The notes beneath the pieces are model-generated. The model did not search any database and had not been told where the DNA came from. It worked only from the letters and a program-made list of their open reading frames with translations. A program made the position numbers and the translations under genes. Shown in pieces: positions 63,599-64,000 of a DNA stretch of 64,000 nucleotides. Origin of the DNA: Phycomyces nitens (Eukaryota > Mucoromycota > Mucoromycetes > Mucorales > Phycomycetaceae). Location: the NCBI GenBank assembly GCA_022702545.1, contig JAHRBC010000002.1, positions 4,898,001 to 4,962,000 of the forward strand. Reading direction: 5' to 3'. The stretch's first letter is position 1. The number at the start of each line of letters is the position of its first letter.

Positions 63599-64000
63599 TT
63601 TTGATGATTGACACGGGTGTTGTAGGATTTCCAGCTTTGCCCACTTCTCTCCATTTCACATGACTTTTCCAAGGTCTTCCCTGCTAGAAAGCGTGACGTA
63701 GCATCCTGATCAACTTGGCAACGTCACCTTTCTCCATTTGCAAGTCACCTTATTTCTCATATCTCCCTTTTCTCCGCACTTCTTTGATTTTCCATATTTG
63801 TCACCCTCGCTCTCATTTCAAATCCCTCCTATCCATTTCCATATTTATCCATTGTACACTATTTTTGTCATCTACCTTCCCTTCCCTTCTCCCCACGTTG
63901 CTGTCTGTGCGCACTTATCTTTCTCTTCATGTTATCTACCTCTTTACACCCTCTCACACATCGGCACTTCATTTTATTCATACCCCTTCATATCTCTATC
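63599..64000. other. Pyrimidine-rich flank, possible promoter
   Basis: No frame or repeat copy. It contains GTGACGTAGC at about 63692 and AACGTCACC at about 63720, CRE/ATF-like cores in opposite orientations, followed by long C/T-rich stretches as often seen upstream of fungal genes. It may be the promoter of a host gene beyond the window, or simply the old tRNA upstream region. Confidence 0.3.

Overview
The window is a densely nested transposable-element block from a eukaryote, most likely a fungus. I lean towards an early-diverging (Mucoromycota-like) fungus: short GT-AG introns, AT-rich spacers, and a mix of CACTA/Plavaka-type DNA transposons, DIRS-like tyrosine-recombinase retroelements, Ty3 chromoviruses, Tc1/mariner elements and APE-type LINEs. 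The species is not identifiable from the sequence. The only host gene I can support is one tRNA-Ser(AGA), complement 54039-54120.

Layout. 1-3878: low-information sequence with decayed Tc1/mariner remnants. 3879-7024: CactaA, a ~1.8 kb CACTA-ended element split by an intact mariner (5006-6353). 7281-20452: CactaB, the same family, split by Ty3-1 (7312-18679), which is itself split by a near-intact chromovirus Ty3-2 (7945-13786). 20547-33988: CactaC, an inverted copy of CactaA carrying three insertions: a solo LTR (21300-22506), DIRS-1 (about 23001-27302) and Plavaka-1 (27780-33960). 33989-34570: old LTR debris. 34571-54006: Ty3-3, also carrying three insertions: CactaD (34968-38428), Plavaka-2 (41862-48363) and DIRS-2 (49757-53920, inside the 5' LTR). 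54039-54120: tRNA-Ser. 54121-63598: two near-identical LINEs in tandem, each followed by a copy of the first 15 nt of the tRNA gene. 63599-64000: single-copy-looking sequence without a gene.

Most insertions can be proved inside the window because a second copy or the matching duplication is present: TA for mariner, GATAG for Ty3-2, AAAT for Ty3-1, TCA for CactaB, ATAGC for the solo LTR, TAC for Plavaka-1, CAA for CactaD, CGA for Plavaka-2, and CTCGGACAAATCGAC for both LINEs. This gives a readable order of events.

How the genes work together. Each Plavaka element has a tnp2-type transposase (four exons) converging on a four-exon accessory gene whose introns are all phase 0 and whose positions correspond between the two elements. 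A third, splice-site-rich region of micro-exons lies outside the accessory gene. That third region resembles the whole interior of CactaA/B/C. Older elements are repeatedly inactivated by in-frame TGA codons best explained as CGA to TGA, a CpG-transition signature. The candidates for new biology are the LINE targeting of tRNA-Ser and the tandem exon cassettes inside the CACTA-type elements.
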